A stretch of 64,000 nt of DNA, taken from the NCBI RefSeq assembly GCF_030409605.1, contig NZ_JAUFQG010000006.1:682001-746000 (forward strand), given 5' to 3'. Shown here piece after piece: positions 54,100 through 63,353 of the stretch. The DNA is from Simiduia curdlanivorans. Its GTDB lineage: Bacteria > Pseudomonadota > Gammaproteobacteria > Pseudomonadales > Cellvibrionaceae. The notes beneath the pieces are model-generated. The model was not told the origin of the DNA and did no database searches. It saw nothing but the letters and a program-made list of their open reading frames with translations. The translations under genes and the position numbers were made by a program. Position 1 is the first letter of the stretch. Each line of letters opens with the position of its first letter.

Positions 54100-54456
54100 G
54101 TTAGGTAAATAAAATTTTTTCATGAAAATTTTATTTACTACGAATCTTTGTGATATATCTCAGAGCTACTACACCTGAACTCTAGGCAGATAAGAAAGCC
54201 TGAAAGCCCTATTATCATTAGCCCTAGCACGCCAGCGGAGGGCAAATTAGCGATGGATGATATACAGTAGACAGGACTACTGCGCATGCCAAGGCTATCC
54301 CAATAGCGCGGCTTAGTGCTCGCAAAACCCATCGGGAAGATATGGCACTAATAGGGCTCAGAAAGACAGGTTTAGCAGCCCGTTGCCAAACACTCTATAC
54401 TAAGATTCTAGCTCGGCCTAAATTCCGATAGCTGTGCAAATAGATTGAAGGAAGAC
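54100..54456. other. Gene-free stretch upstream of the solute-binding protein gene
   Basis: About 350 bases. A 64-codon ORF on the minus strand (54138-54332) has one hydrophobic helix but no ribosome-binding site or recognisable family, so it is not called. No repeat or clear promoter was found. Confidence 0.35.
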
Positions 54457-55296
54457 ATGGTCCAACAGAACAATCAATCTGGCGGCATGAACATTCAAAG
54501 CCAATCCTTGGTCGGCTTTTTTCTTGGTCTCGTATTCTTGGTAGGCGCTGGAAACCTTAGCGCCAAATGCATTAAAACTGTGCGTTGGAGTGACGACCCG
54601 CCTTATTCTTGGCGTAGCGACGATGGTGAATTACACGGCATCTACATAGATTTCAGTCGTGCGCTAATGCAGCGTTTAAACTGTGAACCTCAATTCGTGC
54701 AATTACCTTGGGCGCGAGCCTTGGCTGAGCTAGAAGCTGGCCGGCTGGACCTGTTATTCGGCGCATTTATCGATACCAATCGAGAGCGTTTTGCGTATTT
54801 TTCTCTTCCTATCAACCGTTCACCTAATGTACTTTTCATCACAACGACGGCCGCTGAAAAATACGATTTAAAGCAGCTCGCGGATATTATGGGCACAAAT
54901 TTTCGCTTGGGCGCCCAGATCGGGGTCAACTACAACGGCGACTTCGAAAAGCTGCACCAAAACCCCGCGCTTAATGAGCGGCTGCTGAAAATGACAAACC
55001 GGCAAGGCGGCTGGAAGATGATGGCGGTTAATCGATTAGACGGGCTCATCGCCGATGAAGTAACTGCGCTCAGGGAGCTACAGGAACTCGGGTTGATGCA
55101 CGTCATCCATAAAGGTACCATTGAAATTTCCGGTCAGGCCGCCGCTATGGCCTTCAGTAAAAAAAGCGTCAGCGCAGATTTCGTGCAACAGTTCAATGCC
55201 AACTTAGAAGCCATGAAATTAGAGGGTAGTTATAAAGCCGTACTAGCTCGTTACCTTCCTTGCGATATCGACATTGAGCAACTTGGCTGCCGCTAG
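54457..55296 (+). CDS. Periplasmic solute-binding protein, family 3 (amino-acid-binding type)
   Basis: A 279-residue exported protein with a signal sequence after a polar leader (VGFFLGLVFLVGAGNLSA). The SBP_bac_3 fold shows VRWSDDPPYSWRSDDGELHG, YIDFSRALMQRLNCEPQFVQ and LEAGRLDLLFGAFIDTNRER. Cysteines near both ends may form disulphides. The start could be ATG 54457 or, with a more usual signal peptide, ATG 54487. No ABC permease is adjacent, so it may act as a stand-alone sensor-type binding protein; such orphan versions are common in marine Gammaproteobacteria. Confidence 0.85.
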   Translation: MVQQNNQSGGMNIQSQSLVGFFLGLVFLVGAGNLSAKCIKTVRWSDDPPYSWRSDDGELHGIYIDFSRALMQRLNCEPQFVQLPWARALAELEAGRLDLLFGAFIDTNRERFAYFSLPINRSPNVLFITTTAAEKYDLKQLADIMGTNFRLGAQIGVNYNGDFEKLHQNPALNERLLKMTNRQGGWKMMAVNRLDGLIADEVTALRELQELGLMHVIHKGTIEISGQAAAMAFSKKSVSADFVQQFNANLEAMKLEGSYKAVLARYLPCDIDIEQLGCR

Positions 55297-55440
55297 GTTG
55301 CGGCTCTACACTGCATCGATTCGATTGTTTTAGGTCCTCATAGACCGGCAGATTACACTTACTAAGCGGCAAGGACGCTTATTATTTAGGTTGCCAAATT
55401 ACAAAGGCACTAATTAGTGCTTTGATTGGAAAGTCTGAAC

Positions 55441-55690
55441 AGAAACGTCGGACCGCGGCGTCCTGCCTCCTTTCGGATAGGGTCCGTACGAATGACATGG
55501 AGTGTATGCACGTTGCTGCTTGGTGGCACTCTGACTGAGAGAATCCGAACCGAAACGTCGGACCGCGGCGTCCTGCCTCCTTTCGGATACGGTCCGTACG
55601 AATGACATGGAGTGTATGCACTTTGCTGCTTGGTGGCACTCTGACTGAGAGAATCCGAAGCGGCGTCCTGCCTCTTTTCGGATACGGTCC
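55441..55690. repeat. 110-bp tandem repeat array (about 2.4 copies)
   Basis: The unit starting GTCGGACCGCGGCGTCCTGC recurs 110 bases later almost exactly. A third partial copy starts 95 bases further on, with about 15 bases missing, and stops after CGGTCC at the edge of the insertion sequence. Open frames cross the array on the minus strand in more than one frame. Since 110 is not a multiple of three, the frames shift at each unit, which argues against coding. The origin is unknown. Confidence 0.85.
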
Positions 55691-55707
55691 ATATATGGAC
55701 CCACCCC

Positions 55708-55977
55708 GTTTGCAAGACATTTGATTCTGATAATGGATAAAAGTCATTGCTCTCATATATCCGGCCTGTTGGTGGAAGTTTTTGTCCTCCTGGCCCCGAT
55801 GGATATTTGCGCTCGTCCTCCTCATCATCCCTACGGCTTTATTAAAGCCAATGCACGGAACAGGTTTTGAACGAGCCGGTCTGACCTATCTCACCATCCA
55901 ATCAATCTATCTTTGCAACTGACGCGACGGGTTAAACTCTTGCAGTACGCTATCGCGTACTGTGATAAAACGCTGCT
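55708..55977 (-). ncRNA. Predicted guide (bridge/seek) RNA region of the IS1111-type element
   Basis: The non-coding segment of about 270 bases downstream of the transposase. It holds the perfect hairpin CAGTACGC-TATC-GCGTACTG (55943-55962) and other short dyads. Guide RNAs at this position are established for IS110/IS1111 elements. The exact RNA ends and guide loops were not derived here. Confidence 0.4.
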
Positions 55978-56994
55978 CTATACCGCAGGGCGATAGCGCT
56001 CGCCTTTTGCCATGATCACCCAAGCAATTCTGGCTAACTTATTTGCTACGGCGACGCAGGCTCGGTTGTGGCCTCTTCGCTCCAGTAACGATTGCGCCCA
56101 GCGGCTAAAGCGATCTGTTTTCTCCGCAGAATACCGCAGTACTGCGCGTGCCCCATGTATCAGCAAGGTGCGCAAATAACAATTACCTCGCTTACTGATA
56201 CCCAGTAACACGGGCTTACCACCCGTACTGTGCTGACCCGGTACTAAGCCTAACCACGCGGAGAAGTGTCGGCCATTCACAAAGTCACTACCATCACCAG
56301 CCGCTGCATACAGTGCACTTGCGGTAATAGCTCCAATACCGAGCACCTCATCTAAACGCTGGCACTGTTCATTACCCTGATTAACCGCTTTTATACGTTG
56401 CTCGCAGCGCTCTAGGCGTTCGTTAATGGCTATGAGCTCATCGAACAGTTCTGCAAACAGTTCCCGAGCACCTACGGTTAAAGCGTTACTCCCGTCTTCG
56501 AGTATCAATGGCAATTCTCGTTTCAAGGTAGCAATACCCTTGTGAATCGCTACGCCATACTCCGCTAATAACCCTCTTATCTGGTTCGACAGGGCTGTAC
56601 GCTCGCCCTTTAAACGCTCTCTTTGTCGATGTATGTTCTGAACATCTTGCTGCTCAATATTCTTAATGGGCACAAAGCGCATAGTAGGGCGTTGAGCTGC
56701 TTCAGCAATTGCCTCCGCATCGTTGTAGTCGTTCTTGTTGCCTTTGACATACGGTTTCACGTACTGCGGCGCTATTAGTTTCACATCATGCCCCAAGGCT
56801 TGAAGCTCTCTTGCCCAATAGTTGGCACTGCCGCAAGCTTCCATAACAACCAAGCAACTCTCTAGCTTGGCAAAGTAAGCCAAGAGCTGATGCCGTTTTA
56901 GTTGTTTCTTCTTTAACGGCTTGCCTCGTAAATTTACAGCCACTAAGTGGAAAACAGACTTTGCGATATCCAGCCCAATCGTTGTAATCTTCAT
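55978..56994 (-). CDS. IS110 family transposase (DEDD recombinase)
   Basis: A 338-residue transposase. The N-terminal RuvC-like DEDD domain has Asp in TIGLDIAKSVFHL, Glu in VVMEACGSANYWAREL, and the two Asp of NKNDYNDAEAIAEAAQRP. The central coiled segment and the C-terminal transposase_20 domain follow (LDEVLGIGAITASALYAAAG, FSAWLGLVPGQHSTGGK, GISKRGNCYLRTLLIHGARA), with the catalytic Ser likely in the HSTGGK/GISKRG region. Length and motifs indicate an intact protein. A GAGGAG precedes the ATG and lies within an internal copy of the end repeat. Confidence 0.95.
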   Translation of the reverse strand: MKITTIGLDIAKSVFHLVAVNLRGKPLKKKQLKRHQLLAYFAKLESCLVVMEACGSANYWARELQALGHDVKLIAPQYVKPYVKGNKNDYNDAEAIAEAAQRPTMRFVPIKNIEQQDVQNIHRQRERLKGERTALSNQIRGLLAEYGVAIHKGIATLKRELPLILEDGSNALTVGARELFAELFDELIAINERLERCEQRIKAVNQGNEQCQRLDEVLGIGAITASALYAAAGDGSDFVNGRHFSAWLGLVPGQHSTGGKPVLLGISKRGNCYLRTLLIHGARAVLRYSAEKTDRFSRWAQSLLERRGHNRACVAVANKLARIAWVIMAKGERYRPAV

Positions 56995-57282
56995 CTCGAC
57001 CCACTCCTCATTCTGTTAAATGGTATGTTCGTAACTTCCATTTTGGCTCATTGCGAAGCCGCTTTAGAAGTGGAGTGGGTCCATACCATTATCCCTGGAC
57101 GTAAAAGGCCCACGCGGGGTGGGCAAGCTGTGTGGCAGCACACAAAAAATTACGCTTTATAAACTCAGATAGTTTCACACCTCCTTGGTTAGTGGTCTCC
57201 AGTTAGTTCTTCCTTGAATTAACTGGAGTGTTTTACCGTGCGCGTCCTTGTGCACCTGACACACAGGGGCTTTAGAAGCTTG

Positions 57283-57987
57283 TTAGTGACCCATTGCCAT
57301 GGCTTCGTGCGCCGGCTTGATGATGTCGATATCGACCCGGCGCTCCAATGCGTAGGCTTCCAAGTCACCACGATTGGCGCGCGACTGGCCCGAACCGTAG
57401 GCGCTAACGGCAATGCGATCGGACTCTATGCCTTGCGCTTCGAGCGCTTGTTGTACCGAGATGGCGCGGTATTGCGACAGCACATTGTTGTATTCATCGG
57501 TACCGCGTGGGTCTGTGTGACCATTGAGATGAATGACTAGGTCAGTATTTTTCGATAAAAATGTCGCCAGCGATTGAACTTGTTGCGCGCCCTGCTCGGT
57601 GAGTACATCTGAACCTGTGTGAAACATGACTTGTAGCTGTAACTTATCGAGCGCAAGGTCTTGCAACTGGGCCAAATTTTCCTCGCGCTCGGCCAACTCC
57701 GCATTGCGCCTGGCCAGTTCTAAACTCAATACTTTTGATTGTTGTTCGGCCTGCACTAATGCCACGGCGAGATCCTCCTGTTGGTCAACTTGTTTAATTT
57801 GTTCCGCTACATAGGCACCGCCCAATGCGCCGATAAACATGCCGATAGGGCCGCCTAGCACCGCGCCAACCACACTGCCGGTAGTGAAAGCGGTGCCTTG
57901 TTTAACTTCGGTGTAATCAGCTTTGGCCGCTGGGCTATTCAGGGCAAAGGTGGCGATGGCGATAGAGGCTGCGATAACTTTTTTCAT
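57283..57987 (-). CDS. pdsO: Sortase-associated OmpA-like protein PdsO
   Basis: A 234-residue exported protein with a signal peptide (SPAAKA-DY). A glycine-rich segment (TTGSVVGAVLGGPIGMFIGA) is followed by a coiled coil (about residues 70-115, QQEDLAVALVQAEQQSKVLS). A peptidoglycan-binding OmpA C-terminal domain closes it (HLNGHTDPRGTDEYNNVLSQ and GSGQSRANRGDLEAYALERR). Its place beside a dedicated sortase kinase identifies it as PdsO. The ATG at 57987 (MKKV) is chosen for spacing to AGGA. It is the third gene of the leftward pdsR-pdsS-pdsO set and lies 200 bases from the insertion sequence. Confidence 0.88.
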   Translation of the reverse strand: MKKVIAASIAIATFALNSPAAKADYTEVKQGTAFTTGSVVGAVLGGPIGMFIGALGGAYVAEQIKQVDQQEDLAVALVQAEQQSKVLSLELARRNAELAEREENLAQLQDLALDKLQLQVMFHTGSDVLTEQGAQQVQSLATFLSKNTDLVIHLNGHTDPRGTDEYNNVLSQYRAISVQQALEAQGIESDRIAVSAYGSGQSRANRGDLEAYALERRVDIDIIKPAHEAMAMGH

Positions 57988-58156
57988 GATCATTTTCCTG
58001 TTGTGTGTTGTTGGCATAAACCTTGTTGAATCTGTTTACTTCGCTCGGGTTGTTTCCCTTGATGCTTAGTAAAACAATTCAAACGGGCGAAGCTGTGACA
58101 GGAAAGCGACAGTTTACGGATGAATTATGACGAAATGTGGCGGGCGAAAAGACAGA

Positions 58157-60214
58157 CTATGAAGCGGGTAAAAGTACCGTGAACACAACACCGGTTTTAT
58201 CGCTGCGGTTAGCCGCGAGAACCTTACCTTTGTGGTGCAATGTAATCAGTCGCACTATGTGTAAACCTAAACCGAGGTGGGCCTTTTCCGTACTGGCTGT
58301 AGCGCGAACAGACACCAGTGAATCAAACAGTTGCTGTTGCATCACGTTCGGCAATAGAGGGCCATCGTTATCAATCGATAGGCTAAACCAGTCACCCTTG
58401 CGCGTTAGCTGTAACACAATGCGACCATCGGGCGGGCAAAAATCGACCGCATTGTCCACCAGTTTATCCAACAGCTGCACCAACAGTTCCGGCACTACCC
58501 GTGCGATACAATCAACAGGCTCGATTTCTACATCGATGGCGCGTGCGAAGATATCACTATAGGCCTGCCCAAGTTCGGTGATTAAGGCGCCTAGTTCAAT
58601 CATCTCAAACTCTGATTGCACCAAAGACTCTTCCAAGCGACTCGCCGCGCTCATGGCATTTAATATGCCCGATAGACGGTTGGCGCCAGCCTGAGCGCGC
58701 TCGGAATAAATCGCGCGCTGCTCGGTTAATGTTTCATGCTGTAAATTATCAAGCGAAGTTTTTACCACGGCCAAGGGCGTGCGCAACTCGTGCGACAATT
58801 TACTCGACAGGGTTTTCAAGTAACTGGTGTACTCGTGCAACTGACCCAACACACGGGAAAAACTTCGGCTTAAATCACCCAGTTCATCGGCGCTAAGGTT
58901 TTCCGGCAGCGCCTGTTCGATGGCACCCTGCTCGCCCAGCGCATTTTCCACCGCGCGACTCAAACGCCGCACCCGCCAGCTTAGCCAACTGGCGTAGCCA
59001 ATCAACGCCAAGCCGATTACCGACACAGACAGCAAGCTGTAGCGCAACAAACGCCATAGGGCGCTTGCCGATGCCGCACTTTCGCTGTCGGTGGCCTGCT
59101 CGATGGCGACGAAGCCCGCAGTTTGATCGCTAGCCACGGTAATAGGCACCACCACGCGCGCCACCAAACTCTCGCGCTGCCGATACCATTGGCTATGGAC
59201 TAAACCACTCGCTTGAGCTTGCCCTAATTGCGTCGATAAACGGCCGTCAATGGCGGGGTCGATTAATGCTGGAAAACTCGGCTGGCGAATAAACAGCCGC
59301 CACAACCACTGGTAGCGCGAGTGATCAAGCTGATCACTGAAATCATCAAAGTCGTTAGGCTGGTATTGCCCTGCGTAGTGTCCGGCATCGGCCACCAACC
59401 ATTGATCCACCGACAACAAATACAAACGTTGATCGCGCTCGGCGAAAACGGCGAGCAAATTTTCCAACTGCGGCTGCACACGCACTATCGACGGCACTGT
59501 TTGCAAAGCGTTATGCGTGGCCAGCGTTCTGTTGGGCGCGCTGACGTCAGCGTCGATAACGGCTAGTGCCAGAGCACTGCCAAAATTCGCCTCGGGAAAC
59601 TGAAACTCAATTTGATAGCCGCCGGCTCGCTCTTGCCAATAGGCTTTAATACTGTGCTCTTGGCTGAAACGCCCCGCAGCCCCTTCCCGGTAGGCTTGCG
59701 CCTTGCCTGGTGCACTGGCGGAAATTTTATAGGTCGTTACGGAGCCCTTTGTACTAATGCCTAAGAGCTGAACATAATCACCGCTAGCAACTGGGTGCCT
59801 AGACGGGTTGTGATAATTTAACTGACGGTCTTGTACCCGCAAAAAACCATAGTAATGGCCGTTAATAAAAGCCAGTTGTAAATCGGCACTAAAGTCGCGG
59901 TCGGCGCCGGTTAAGCGGCGTGCGGCGAAAGGAAAATGTCGCCACTCATCGTCGTAACCGTCGACAATAGGCGCGGCCATTAAGGGGTGTGCATACAAAG
60001 CCTCTTGCGCACCGGGTCCGAGATGCCGGCTCAATAAGCTAAAATAGTTTGGGTCGCTCGCCACCAATTTTGCTACAGCCTGAGCGCTCGCTTTCATGGC
60101 GCGGGTTTGGCCATCGCGCAAGCTTGCTTCCATTTCGGCAATAAATTGCAGCCCAGACCAAGGCAAAATTAATGTCAGTGTGCCAACCAGCACCAGCTGC
60201 CGGGTTAACTGCAT
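58157..60214 (-). CDS. pdsS: Proteobacterial dedicated sortase system histidine kinase PdsS
   Basis: A 685-residue sensor kinase. It has an N-terminal helix (residues 4-20), a large periplasmic sensor of about 365 residues, a second helix (about 388-410), HAMP, the phospho-acceptor box KLSHELRTPLAVVKTSLDNL, an N box (LDKLVDNAVDFCPPDGR) and a G box with LGLGLHIVRLI. Size and neighbours match the kinase of the dedicated sortase system rather than a generic kinase. It follows pdsR by 12 bases. The signal is unknown; the periplasmic domain presumably senses envelope conditions tied to the target protein. Confidence 0.9.
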   Translation of the reverse strand: MQLTRQLVLVGTLTLILPWSGLQFIAEMEASLRDGQTRAMKASAQAVAKLVASDPNYFSLLSRHLGPGAQEALYAHPLMAAPIVDGYDDEWRHFPFAARRLTGADRDFSADLQLAFINGHYYGFLRVQDRQLNYHNPSRHPVASGDYVQLLGISTKGSVTTYKISASAPGKAQAYREGAAGRFSQEHSIKAYWQERAGGYQIEFQFPEANFGSALALAVIDADVSAPNRTLATHNALQTVPSIVRVQPQLENLLAVFAERDQRLYLLSVDQWLVADAGHYAGQYQPNDFDDFSDQLDHSRYQWLWRLFIRQPSFPALIDPAIDGRLSTQLGQAQASGLVHSQWYRQRESLVARVVVPITVASDQTAGFVAIEQATDSESAASASALWRLLRYSLLSVSVIGLALIGYASWLSWRVRRLSRAVENALGEQGAIEQALPENLSADELGDLSRSFSRVLGQLHEYTSYLKTLSSKLSHELRTPLAVVKTSLDNLQHETLTEQRAIYSERAQAGANRLSGILNAMSAASRLEESLVQSEFEMIELGALITELGQAYSDIFARAIDVEIEPVDCIARVVPELLVQLLDKLVDNAVDFCPPDGRIVLQLTRKGDWFSLSIDNDGPLLPNVMQQQLFDSLVSVRATASTEKAHLGLGLHIVRLITLHHKGKVLAANRSDKTGVVFTVLLPAS

Positions 60215-60226
60215 AACAACAACTCA

Positions 60227-60919
60227 TTACGCATCCCAGCGATAACCCATACCGTAAGCGGTTTTGATGCCGTCAAAATCGGTATCGATCAGCTGAAACT
60301 TTTTTCGCAGCCGTTTAATGTGTGAGGTAATGGTGTTGTCGTCGAGCACGACATTTGCCGCATCCATGAGTTGTTGACGGCTTTTTACATGGCCTGGATG
60401 ACGGGCCAATGCCTGCAAAATCCACAATTCGGTGACGGTGAGCTCCAAAATTTGTTCTTTCCACGTGGCCGACATGCGATCTAGATCGATACACAAGTCG
60501 CCACGGGTTAACAGATCTGCATGGGTAAGGCTTACTTGGGTGAGCGCGTCAATGCGTCGAAACAGCGCGTTCACCCGCGCCAACATGTGTGGTTGGCTAA
60601 TGTCTTTGGTTAAATAATCATCGGCGCCCAAACGCAAACCAGACACCACATCGAAATCGCTGTCGCGCGCGGTTAAAAAAATAATGGGCACAGACGAAGA
60701 CAGACTGCGCAATTCCCGGCACAACTCAAAGCCACCCTCAAACTCGGCGCCGAGGCCAACATCAATAATGGCCAAGTCTGGCAACCTAGCGCGAAAGGCT
60801 GTCAACGCGCTGGGCCGGTCGGCAAACACAGAAACTTTGAATCCCTGTCGCTCGAGTGCCGAACGACAATTGGCCGCTAAATCGGCCTCATCCTCTACTA
60901 CTGCAATATGTCGTACCAT
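60227..60919 (-). CDS. pdsR: Proteobacterial dedicated sortase system response regulator PdsR
   Basis: A 230-residue OmpR-type regulator. The receiver has AVVEDEADLA, the phospho-acceptor Asp in LAIIDVGLGAEFEGGF and the Lys in YLTKDIS. The winged helix carries ELTVTELWILQALARHPGHV and ITSHIKRLRKKFQLID. The ATG at 60919 with AAGGA seven bases upstream replaces a longer open frame. Divergent from it, 175 bases away, are the target protein and sortase genes, which it probably controls. Confidence 0.92.
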   Translation of the reverse strand: MVRHIAVVEDEADLAANCRSALERQGFKVSVFADRPSALTAFRARLPDLAIIDVGLGAEFEGGFELCRELRSLSSSVPIIFLTARDSDFDVVSGLRLGADDYLTKDISQPHMLARVNALFRRIDALTQVSLTHADLLTRGDLCIDLDRMSATWKEQILELTVTELWILQALARHPGHVKSRQQLMDAANVVLDDNTITSHIKRLRKKFQLIDTDFDGIKTAYGMGYRWDA

Positions 60920-61094
60920 AGATTGATCCTTTGCTTGCGCCCATTGTAACGGTATAGGCCCGTGTCGGTCACCCTCGCCATATTTCGCCACAATTGATCA
61001 TCAACTGGCCAAGTTTTGCACCCTTTCCCGACGGTTTTATCGCGCTAAATAACATCACGAGGTCGATTTAGCCTTAAACCTATAGGAGAACACT

Positions 61095-63353
61095 ATGTGC
61101 TTCACACCGCGCCGTATCCCCAAACACTTGATTCTGGAAGAGCCAAAACGCCCCGGCTTTCTCCAGCGCCACTGGGTGAAAGTTATCGGCACTACCACGT
61201 TTTTATTACTCGGCCTCGCCATTTCCGATATTGCCAGAGCCGATAAAGTTTCTGAACCGAGTCAACTTGAGTCAGGCAACTTGGTGTTTCAGCAAGGCGC
61301 CAACTATGTGCAAGCAACCCACCTAGAAAGTCGCGCGCAGGTGACGATTAACGGCATGGTTGCCCGGTTGGTGCTAAGCCAACACTTTAAAAATCAGACT
61401 GACCAATGGCAAGAGGCGGTCTACAGCTTTCCATTGAGCGAGACCTCTGCGGTCAATCGCGTGGAGATGCACATTGGCGCGCGCCATGTGGTGGCACGCA
61501 TTCGGGAGAAAACCGAAGCAAAAAAAATCTACCAAGCAGCGCAACAAGCGGGAAAGAAAGCCGCGCTGACGGAGCAGCACCGGCCCAACGTATTTAGCCA
61601 AAGAGTCGCTAACATAGCACCGGGAGAAAGCATTTCTATTGAACTGCACGTCACCCAGCCGGTGGATTACAAACAAGGAAAATTTTCTTGGCGCCTACCG
61701 ATGACCTTAACGCCGCGCTACATCCCAAACCCGCCCTTGATGCTAACAAGCTCCGAAGATGAACCCACGGCAACGGCGACTGAATCCACTTCCGGGTACG
61801 AACTAGCAACAGATAGTTTTTTATTGAATGCCATGGGCTGGGGCCTGCCAACGCCGAGCGTGCCGGACGCCGCAAGCATCACGCCCTACTACTACCCACC
61901 CGCCGCCGCGACTAAGCGCGAAGCCATGCTCACCAACCCAATGAAACTTTCTATCGACTTAAATGCAGGCCTACCCTTGGCGCTGGTTAGCAGTAGCTAT
62001 CACGACATTCAACTTTATAAAGATGGCGACACCCACCACATCAGCACCCAAACACCCTATATTGCAATGGATAGAGATTTTGAACTCAGTTGGCAGCCTG
62101 TTGCCAACCAGCAGCCTGAAATTGCGCTATTTACCGAAACCATTAATAACGAGAACTACGGCCTTTTGTTGTTCGTGCCACCCACGAGCCGTAATGCAGT
62201 CGCGAGCCTCGCCAGAGATATTACCTTTATTATCGATACCTCTGGCTCTATGTCAGGCCCATCAATCATCCAAGCCAAGGAAAGCTTGTTATTAGCCATT
62301 TCAAAACTTAACGCCAGTGATAGATTCAACATTATCGAGTTCAATTCAAACTTCAGCCAACTTTTCGCGCACTCGGCCAGCGCCGATCAACACAATCAAG
62401 CCAAGGCGCGACGTTTCGTTAACAATTTGCAGGCCTCTGGCGGCACTGAAATTTACCCACCTTTAGATGCTGCACTGAGTGCCAACACCGACAGCGACTG
62501 GTTAAAGCAAATCGTTTTCATCACCGATGGCAGTGTCGGCAACGAAGCTCAACTGTTCGCCTTGATTCACGAAAAGCTCGCCAATGCGCGCTTGTTTACC
62601 GTTGGTATAGGCTCGGCACCGAACAGTTTTTTTATGCGCAAAGCGGCACAATTTGGCCGAGGTACGTTTACCCATATCGGCGATAGCCACGAAGTGGCCA
62701 CAAAAATGCAGCCCCTATTTGATCAATTAGGTGCAACGCTATTGAGTCAAGTGAAGGTGCAGTGGCCGGCGGGCATTGAAACTGAAATATGGCCGAACCG
62801 GATTCCGGATTTATACACCCACGAACCCTTGCTGTTAGCCGTTAAATTTCAGGGCGAACTCGCGGATCAACAAACCGTCAGCGTCAGTGGCAACAGCCAA
62901 AACGCGCGCTGGAGCCGCGATGTAACAGTGAATATACCGACGCCGGCAAAGGCGCCATTAATCTCGCCGACACAGCCAAAAGGTATCGCAACCTTATGGG
63001 CAAGAGCAAAGATTGAAGCACTACTCGACGAAAAAGTTCGCGGCAGAAAAGACACAGAGGTAAGGGCCGACGTTTTACCTATCGCCCTGCGTCACGAACT
63101 GCTGTCGCCCTATACCAGCTTCATCGCGGTGGACGAAACACCCGAAGCCGAGCGCCCACAAGATCAAAAACTCAGCGCCAATCCGGTTGCCAATCTCGTG
63201 CCCTTTGGTCAAACGGTGCCCACGATTGCCTATCCAAAGACAGCCACCACGGCACCTCAACAAACGGTGATTGCACTGACTCTTCTGTTACTTGGGTTGC
63301 TATTGCGAGGCTGGCGCCTAGGCCGCACCAGAGTGTGGAGGCTTGGGGTATGA
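61095..63353 (+). CDS. Marine proteobacterial sortase target protein (VIT/VWA)
   Basis: A 752-residue surface protein. After an N-terminal membrane/signal segment (about residues 27-47) comes a VIT domain (about 65-200, VARLVLSQHFKNQTDQWQEA, REKTEAKKIYQAAQQAGKKA). A VWA domain follows (about 370-550) with a complete MIDAS (DTSGSMSG, then GGTE and TDGS). The C-terminus is a sortase signal: the motif YPKTATTA, a hydrophobic helix (VIALTLLLLGLLL) and an Arg-rich tail. The motif deviates from LPxTG, as usual for this system. TAGGAG lies six bases before the ATG. The stop overlaps the sortase start (ATGA). Confidence 0.93.
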   Translation: MCFTPRRIPKHLILEEPKRPGFLQRHWVKVIGTTTFLLLGLAISDIARADKVSEPSQLESGNLVFQQGANYVQATHLESRAQVTINGMVARLVLSQHFKNQTDQWQEAVYSFPLSETSAVNRVEMHIGARHVVARIREKTEAKKIYQAAQQAGKKAALTEQHRPNVFSQRVANIAPGESISIELHVTQPVDYKQGKFSWRLPMTLTPRYIPNPPLMLTSSEDEPTATATESTSGYELATDSFLLNAMGWGLPTPSVPDAASITPYYYPPAAATKREAMLTNPMKLSIDLNAGLPLALVSSSYHDIQLYKDGDTHHISTQTPYIAMDRDFELSWQPVANQQPEIALFTETINNENYGLLLFVPPTSRNAVASLARDITFIIDTSGSMSGPSIIQAKESLLLAISKLNASDRFNIIEFNSNFSQLFAHSASADQHNQAKARRFVNNLQASGGTEIYPPLDAALSANTDSDWLKQIVFITDGSVGNEAQLFALIHEKLANARLFTVGIGSAPNSFFMRKAAQFGRGTFTHIGDSHEVATKMQPLFDQLGATLLSQVKVQWPAGIETEIWPNRIPDLYTHEPLLLAVKFQGELADQQTVSVSGNSQNARWSRDVTVNIPTPAKAPLISPTQPKGIATLWARAKIEALLDEKVRGRKDTEVRADVLPIALRHELLSPYTSFIAVDETPEAERPQDQKLSANPVANLVPFGQTVPTIAYPKTATTAPQQTVIALTLLLLGLLLRGWRLGRTRVWRLGV

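Larger units (their letters stand above)
55696..57083 (-). mobile_element. IS110-family (IS1111-type) insertion sequence
   Basis: About 1.39 kb. The ends are judged from near-identical inverted repeats TGGACCCACCCC (55696-55707) and GGAGTGGGTCCA (57072-57083), with one mismatch. The transposase is read leftwards and leaves about 280 non-coding bases after its stop. In the IS1111 branch that region is where the guide (bridge/seek) RNA is encoded. Exact termini may be a few bases outside, since IS1111-type repeats are subterminal. Confidence 0.8.

Noticed and set aside
54138..54332. A 64-codon minus-strand frame with one hydrophobic helix, loosely like a sorting-tail segment
   Set aside because: No start signal, no motif and no neighbour that would explain it; chance frame more likely.
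55441..55690. CRISPR array
   Set aside because: Units are 110 bp with no short repeat/variable spacer pattern and no cas genes are present.
55382..55828. Long overlapping minus-strand frames across the 110-bp repeats
   Set aside because: The repeat length is not a multiple of three, and frames shift between units; the translations are low in sense and mutually overlapping.
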